In this document: one piece after another, positions 5,328-7,896 of the stretch | Layout of the letters: each line of letters starts with the position of its first letter | Position numbering within the stretch: position 1 is the stretch's first letter | DNA from: an uncultured cyanobacterium | GTDB taxonomy: Bacteria > Cyanobacteriota > Cyanobacteriia > PCC-6307 > Cyanobiaceae | NCBI GenBank assembly: GCA_903934745.1 | Contig: CAIZOZ010000413.1 | Coordinates: 1 to 7,896 of the forward strand | DNA: 7,896 bases | Direction of reading: 5' to 3' | Notes under the pieces: generated by a model | Told to the model about the DNA's origin: nothing | What the model saw: the letters and a program-made list of their open reading frames with translations, nothing else | The model's database searches: none | Translations under genes and position numbers: made by a program

Positions 5328-6163
5328 CGTTGCAAGCTATTCAGGCTGGCAGGCTGGACCCCAGGGGCAGCCATCGCCGCGGGCCGGCGCCCCACCAGCA
5401 GCAGCACATCCCAGCGCAGCGGTGCGCTGGGCCAATGGGCCAGCAGCCGGCGCAGCTGGCCAGCCGCCAATGGGGGCTGGCGGCTGGCGCTGGCCCCGAG
5501 CAGACGCAAGTGGCGCAGGGTGGCCAATCCACCCTGCTGGGGGCGGCTGAAGCGCAGCAGCTGGCTGTGGCGCAGCTCCAGGCCGGCGCTGGTGGCGGCC
5601 TCGAGCAAGGCCTCGGCACGAGGCAGGGGCAGGGCGGTGCAGGGCACGGCGGCGGCGCAGGCGGCCGCCTGCCAGGCCTCGAAGCTGCCGGCCACCGGCA
5701 AGGCCAGAACCAACCAGCCACCGGGTGCCAGCCGGCCGCTCCAGTGGGCCAGCTGGCCGGCGGGATCGTCCAGCCACTGCAGGGCGAAGCTCGAGAGCAG
5801 CAGGGCGGCCCCGCTCAGCGCTGGCGGCAGGCCCTGATTGAGATCCCAGGGGGAAGCGGTGGGGCCGGCGAAAGGATTGCGGGCCAGCAGTTCGGGGCAG
5901 AGGTCGAGCTGGAGGGGGGGCGGCTGCGCCAGTTCGGGGCGGTGGGCCTGCAGGGCGCGGCTGAGCAGGCCACTGCCGGCGCCCAGATCGGCGCTGGGGC
6001 CGGCAGGCAGGGGCAGATCGCGGCAGAGCCTGCCCAGCCGCCAGGCGATGCTCTGCTGCAGACGGGCCTGGGGCTCGTAGCTGGCCGCCTGGCGGCCGAA
6101 GCCGCTCAGCACCCGCTGGCTGAACGTGGAGCACGCTTCATCAGGGAAAGGCGCAGAGGTCAT
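5324..6163 (-). CDS. bioC: Malonyl-ACP O-methyltransferase BioC
   Basis: SAM-dependent methyltransferase that esterifies the free carboxyl of malonyl-ACP (or CoA), so that the fatty acid synthesis enzymes accept it as a primer for the pimeloyl chain; cytosolic. 279 residues. The N-terminal FGRQAASYEPQARLQQ (22-37) is typical of BioC. Motif I is ADLGAGSG (58-65). LDLCPELL (86-93) carries the acidic residue that binds the SAM ribose. SSFALQW (124-130) and the late FSRPQQGGLATLRHLRLLGA match the rest of the family. The frame is open back to 6289, but the ATG at 6163 overlaps the stop of the esterase gene as ATGA and gives the expected N-terminus, so it is chosen. The stop overlaps the bioD start in the same way. 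Confidence 0.93.
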   Translation of the reverse strand: MTSAPFPDEACSTFSQRVLSGFGRQAASYEPQARLQQSIAWRLGRLCRDLPLPAGPSADLGAGSGLLSRALQAHRPELAQPPPLQLDLCPELLARNPFAGPTASPWDLNQGLPPALSGAALLLSSFALQWLDDPAGQLAHWSGRLAPGGWLVLALPVAGSFEAWQAAACAAAVPCTALPLPRAEALLEAATSAGLELRHSQLLRFSRPQQGGLATLRHLRLLGASASRQPPLAAGQLRRLLAHWPSAPLRWDVLLLVGRRPAAMAAPGVQPASLNSLQR

Positions 6164-6876
6164 GGCGCCAGCGTGCGCTGCAGCCACTCCAGCACCAAGG
6201 GCAGCACCGGCGCCCTCAGCAGGCTGTGGCCAGCACCGGGGATGGTCACCCACTCGGCGCCGGCCAGCTGCTGGCGCAGCAGCTGGCAAGCCTCAGGCGC
6301 CACGATGCGATCCTCGGCGGCTTCCACCACCAGCACTGGGGCGGCCCGGGGAAAACCCGCCGGCAGGCCCGCGGTGTGGTGCAGCAGCTGCAGATCGTCA
6401 CGCAGCCGCTGGCGTTGCTCCGGGCCCAGCGGCCCCTCCGCCGGTCCAAGCGGCGACAGTTCGATCGGATCGGGGGCCGCGGCTTGGCGCAGGAAGCGGT
6501 GCAGCATCGCCCGGGCGGCTTCGCTGTCATCCAGCTTGCTGGCCATGGTGGTGAGGGCCTGGGACAGCCGCTCGCCCGGGGGACCAGGTGGCACGAAGCG
6601 GCCGAAGCTGGCGAGCAGCACCACCGCCTCGGCCTGGGCCCATAGCTGCTGTGGCAGCAGGTGAGGGCCCAGCGAATGGCCGATCACCACCCGCCGTCCG
6701 CCCCGTTCGTGCCAGGCCGGCAGCTGCGCTGCGGCGCTGCCGTAGCCGCGTTCGCCGCTCTGCCAGTGCCAGTGCTGGGCTGCGAATTGGCGCTGCCATG
6801 GCTGCCAGTGGCAGGCTTCGCCGCACCAACCATGCATGGCAATCACCTGGAGAGCCGCGGCTTCAGCTGCTGACAT
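6160..6876 (-). CDS. bioK: Pimeloyl-ACP methyl ester carboxylesterase, BioK type (alpha/beta hydrolase)
   Basis: Alpha/beta hydrolase that should cleave the methyl ester of pimeloyl-ACP methyl ester, ending chain elongation and releasing pimeloyl-ACP for BioF; cytosolic. 238 residues. HGW (15-17) gives the oxyanion-hole region, ERGYG (42-46) follows, and the nucleophile elbow is GHSLG with Ser68. Asp189 in EAAEDRIV and His217 in GAGHSLL complete the triad. The middle (about 95-175), with long helices and a Pro-rich loop, should form the lid. Position between bioF and bioC fits the demethylation step. The symbol bioK follows the Synechococcus gene reported to replace bioH; the assignment to that subfamily is from recall of motifs and synteny, not a search. 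The ATG at 6876 lies 26 bases after the bioF stop, and its own stop overlaps the bioC ATG. No signal peptide is seen. Confidence 0.85.
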   Translation of the reverse strand: MSAAEAAALQVIAMHGWCGEACHWQPWQRQFAAQHWHWQSGERGYGSAAAQLPAWHERGGRRVVIGHSLGPHLLPQQLWAQAEAVVLLASFGRFVPPGPPGERLSQALTTMASKLDDSEAARAMLHRFLRQAAAPDPIELSPLGPAEGPLGPEQRQRLRDDLQLLHHTAGLPAGFPRAAPVLVVEAAEDRIVAPEACQLLRQQLAGAEWVTIPGAGHSLLRAPVLPLVLEWLQRTLAP

Positions 6877-6902
6877 GGCGATCCAGAGGCAGGTGTGGGC
6901 GG
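6877..6902 (-). other. Short spacer between bioF and bioK
   Basis: The only untranslated space in the bioF-bioK-bioC-bioD-small gene run is these 26 bases. They carry no clear Shine-Dalgarno sequence and no hairpin. Co-transcription is the simplest reading. Confidence 0.5.
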
Positions 6903-7896
6903 TTAAGGGCCGGGAGCCGGGGCCGGACCCAGGGCGGCCAGCAGGCGGGTGAGGGTGCCGGAGGGCAGATCCTGGCGCAACACCAGCCGCAGCCGAGCCG
7001 TGCCCGGGGGCACCGTGGGCGGCCGGATCGCAACGCTGAGCAGACCCGCCGCTTCAAGCTGCTGCTGCTGCTGCAGCGCCTGGTCGTCCGCGCCGATCAG
7101 CACAGACAGGATCGGCCCGCTGCCGGGGGGCCGGGGCCAGCCCGCCGCCGCCAGAGCCTGGCGCCAGCGCTCAGCGCGCTCCAGCAGGGCCGTCGCGGCC
7201 TGGGGATCAGCCTGAATCTGGCCGAGAGCCGCCAGGGCGCCGGCCGCCAGGGGCGGAGCGAGGGCGGTGGTGTAGCGGAAGGCGCCGCTGCTCTGCAGCA
7301 GCCACTCCCCCACCAGCGAGTCGCAGGCCAGGAAGGCACCACCGCTGCCGAAGGCCTTACCGAAGGTGCCACTCACGATCGCCACATCGGCCAGTCCATG
7401 GGCCAGGCCGCGGCCACCGACACCGATCACCCCAAGGGCATGGGCCTCATCCACCAGCAGGGGCGCCCCATGGCGAGCGCAGAGGGCCGCCACAGCCGCC
7501 AGCGGCGGACTGGTGCCTTCCATGCTGTACAGGCTTTCGCAAAGCACCAAGACTCGCCCGGCGGGGCGCTGCCGCCGGGCCGCCAGCAGACGCCGCTCCA
7601 GATCGGCCGGATCGTTGTGGGCGAACCGCTGCAGGCGGGCACCACTGCAGCGCGCGCCGGCCAGCAAGGAGTGGTGGATGAAGCGATCGGCCAGCACCAG
7701 GCTGTGGCGATCGGCCAAGGCCGACACCGCGGCGAGATTGGCCTGGAAACCGCTGGGGAACAGCAAGGCCCGCTCGCGCCCCAGCCAGGCGGCCAGGGCC
7801 GCCTCCAGCTGCAGATGCACCGGCCGGGTGCCGCACACCAGTCGTGAAGCGCCGGCCCCCAGGCCACTGAGCGCCAGTTCAGCGGCAGCGGCGGCC
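6903..7896 (-). CDS. bioF: 8-amino-7-oxononanoate synthase BioF (5' end outside window)
   Basis: PLP-dependent alpha-oxoamine synthase that condenses L-alanine with pimeloyl-ACP (or CoA) to KAPA, with release of CO2. 330 residues are visible; roughly 50-60 N-terminal residues lie beyond the right edge, so the GTG at 7838 is internal. The visible start GLGAGASRLVCGTRPVH is the conserved glycine-rich entry of the family, followed by LFPSGFQANLAAVSAL, DRFIHHSLLAG, CESLYSMEGTSPPLA, and the cofactor motif DEAHALGVIG. The Schiff-base lysine is in SGTFGKAFGSGGAF (codon at 7356-7358, visible residue 180). The C-terminal part contains a run of five Gln (near 7062-7080, coded by a CTG/CAG repeat), probably a tolerated surface helix. 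It is the first biotin gene in the window; the operon promoter must lie beyond 7896. Confidence 0.95.
   Translation of the reverse strand, partial: AAAAAELALSGLGAGASRLVCGTRPVHLQLEAALAAWLGRERALLFPSGFQANLAAVSALADRHSLVLADRFIHHSLLAGARCSGARLQRFAHNDPADLERRLLAARRQRPAGRVLVLCESLYSMEGTSPPLAAVAALCARHGAPLLVDEAHALGVIGVGGRGLAHGLADVAIVSGTFGKAFGSGGAFLACDSLVGEWLLQSSGAFRYTTALAPPLAAGALAALGQIQADPQAATALLERAERWRQALAAAGWPRPPGSGPILSVLIGADDQALQQQQQLEAAGLLSVAIRPPTVPPGTARLRLVLRQDLPSGTLTRLLAALGPAPAPGP

Noticed and set aside
6164..6289. N-terminal extension of bioC by 42 codons
   Set aside because: The extension is Ala/Gly/Pro-rich, lies wholly inside the esterase gene, and the ATG at 6163 has the operon's ATGA coupling and the normal BioC N-terminus.
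5330..6664. Long plus-strand open frame (444 codons) antisense to bioC and bioK
   Set aside because: Low-complexity Gly/Gln/Ala composition with no motif; it covers two certain genes on the other strand.
7059..7082. CTG/CAG microsatellite-like run in bioF
   Set aside because: It has about five units, is in frame and codes for a Gln run; ordinary in a high-GC genome and not evidence of phase variation.
6588..7847. Long plus-strand open frame (419 codons) antisense to bioK and bioF
   Set aside because: Same shadow pattern; Arg/Gly/Gln-rich and without domains.

Overview
The window looks like a chromosomal segment of a high-GC picocyanobacterium of the Synechococcus/Cyanobium group. The evidence is the cyanobacterial DUF3143 protein, the short J-domain membrane protein beside it, a BioK-type esterase inside the biotin cluster, and one HIP1-type octamer (GCGATCGC). 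The genus is inferred from gene content and base composition, not proven. Genes fill almost all of the window, and I see no tRNA, rRNA, insertion sequence, CRISPR array or prophage.

Left part (1-2965). The 3' part of an aldo/keto reductase runs on the plus strand (1-1119). It converges on rsmG on the minus strand (1220-1984), which encodes the 16S rRNA G527 N7-methyltransferase. The roughly 100-bp space between them holds a perfect 14-bp tandem duplication and a 9-bp-stem hairpin that runs over the rsmG stop codon. Divergent from rsmG, across 185 bp, is a two-gene plus-strand unit: a J-domain protein with one membrane span (2170-2682) and a DUF3143 protein (2699-2965).

Right part (3000-7896), all on the minus strand. 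This is the biotin synthesis locus, in transcription order bioF (5' end outside the window), bioK-like esterase, bioC, bioD, a 51-codon membrane-protein gene and, after a 256-bp gap, bioA. The junctions bioK/bioC, bioC/bioD and bioD/small gene are all 4-base ATGA overlaps, so these genes are very probably co-transcribed and translationally coupled. BioC methylates malonyl-ACP so that the fatty acid elongation system can build the pimeloyl chain. The BioK-like hydrolase removes the methyl group to give pimeloyl-ACP. BioF condenses that with alanine to KAPA, BioA aminates KAPA to DAPA, and BioD closes the ureido ring to dethiobiotin. BioB (biotin synthase) is not in the window.

Most of this is an orderly housekeeping region. 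The points most worth a second look are the coupled 51-aa membrane protein after bioD, the aldo/keto reductase with a cysteine-free relic of its C-terminal ferredoxin-like domain and a Glu at the usual catalytic Asp, and the structured non-coding gap in front of bioA.
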